Source: Mycolicibacter sinensis
GTDB taxonomy: Bacteria; Actinomycetota; Actinomycetes; Mycobacteriales; Mycobacteriaceae
Length of the DNA: 45,005 nucleotides
NCBI RefSeq assembly: GCF_001667375.1
Contig: NZ_LZIN01000003.1
Coordinates: 1-45,005 of the forward strand
Direction of reading: 5' to 3'
Part shown: one piece after another, positions 44,933-45,005 of the stretch
Layout of the letters: each line of letters starts with the position of its first letter
Numbering within the stretch: position 1 is the first letter of the stretch
Notes under the pieces: generated by a model
The model's database searches: none
What the model saw: only the letters and a program-made list of their open reading frames with translations
Told to the model about the DNA's origin: nothing
Position numbers and translations under genes: made by a program

Positions 44933-45005
44933 TCAGGCCCAGCTGGAGCCGACCGAGGCGTCGGTGTTGGCCATGTTGTTGCCGGCGGTCTGCACCTTCT
45001 GACCG
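44933..45005 (-). CDS. WXG100 protein, EsxN/Mtb9.9 subfamily, 5' part outside window
   Basis: Reading the minus strand from the window edge gives QKVQTAGNNMANTDASVGSSWA followed by TGA (44935-44933). This is the C-terminal quarter of an EsxI/L/N/O/V-type protein, nearly the same as the end of the copy at 931-1215. Its partner QILSS-type gene would be expected just beyond the window. With the PE-PPE pair downstream it forms an ESX-5-type cluster. The frame is too short at the window edge to have been recorded as a standard open reading frame. Confidence 0.9.
   Translation of the reverse strand, partial: GQKVQTAGNNMANTDASVGSSWA

Overview
The window comes from a mycobacterium. It carries PE and PPE genes, two EsxM/EsxN-type secreted proteins, an EccE-type secretion protein, an MPT63-like antigen and the gene run tetR(Rv1019-like)-mfd-mazG-lpqU-eno-ftsB/divIC-DUF501-ppx-(kdpE-kdpD). 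ESX-5-type genes and sigC point to a slow-growing or M. terrae-like species rather than a classical rapid grower. This is an inference from gene content; no species can be named from the sequence alone.

Positions 1 to about 25.8 kb are accessory. The left edge is the end of a PPE gene and an esxM/esxN pair. Thirty-nine bases later begins a polysaccharide locus with most parts of a Wzx/Wzy system: a polyprenyl-phosphate sugar-1-phosphate transferase (1255-2871), a Wzx-type flippase (10522-11865), two family-4 glycosyltransferases, an FkbM methyltransferase, a hexapeptide acyltransferase, the two GDP-L-fucose enzymes Gmd and Fcl, a Wzz/BY-kinase fusion, a Wzy/WaaL-type polymerase, a DUF218 protein and a secreted GH16 glycosidase. 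Set into it (2942-8957) is a tightly packed cassette of a stand-alone ketosynthase, a free adenylation domain, a free carrier protein, an FAD amine oxidase and a KamA-type lysine 2,3-aminomutase, followed by an atypical alkaline-phosphatase-fold protein. Four of these genes join through ATGA overlaps. The binding-pocket residues of the adenylation domain and the aminomutase both suggest lysine or beta-lysine. My reading is that the locus makes a fucose-containing exopolysaccharide or glycolipid decorated with, or made alongside, a carrier-bound (beta-)lysine product. I regard this cassette as the most novel item in the window.

The accessory block ends at an EccE5-like gene translationally coupled to the GH16 gene, beside a tRNA-Gln gene (26022-26093, minus strand). 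From there to 42.5 kb lies conserved mycobacterial chromosome: the TetR regulator, Mfd repair factor, MazG, LpqU, enolase, FtsB/DivIC-like protein, DUF501, Ppx/GppA, an MPT63-like secreted protein and KdpE/KdpD. It is interrupted between mazG and lpqU by a PPE-PPW gene and a zinc-finger anti-sigma reading frame that continues without a stop codon into sigC. Right of kdpD, where M. tuberculosis has kdpFABC, there is instead a PPE-SVP gene, a PE gene and the end of another EsxN-type gene, all on the minus strand, with a clear hairpin terminator.

No insertion sequence, integrase, CRISPR array, rRNA or replication origin was seen. Start sites were chosen by eye from Shine-Dalgarno sequences, ATGA overlaps and domain boundaries. 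All family assignments rest on recognisable motifs, not on database searches.
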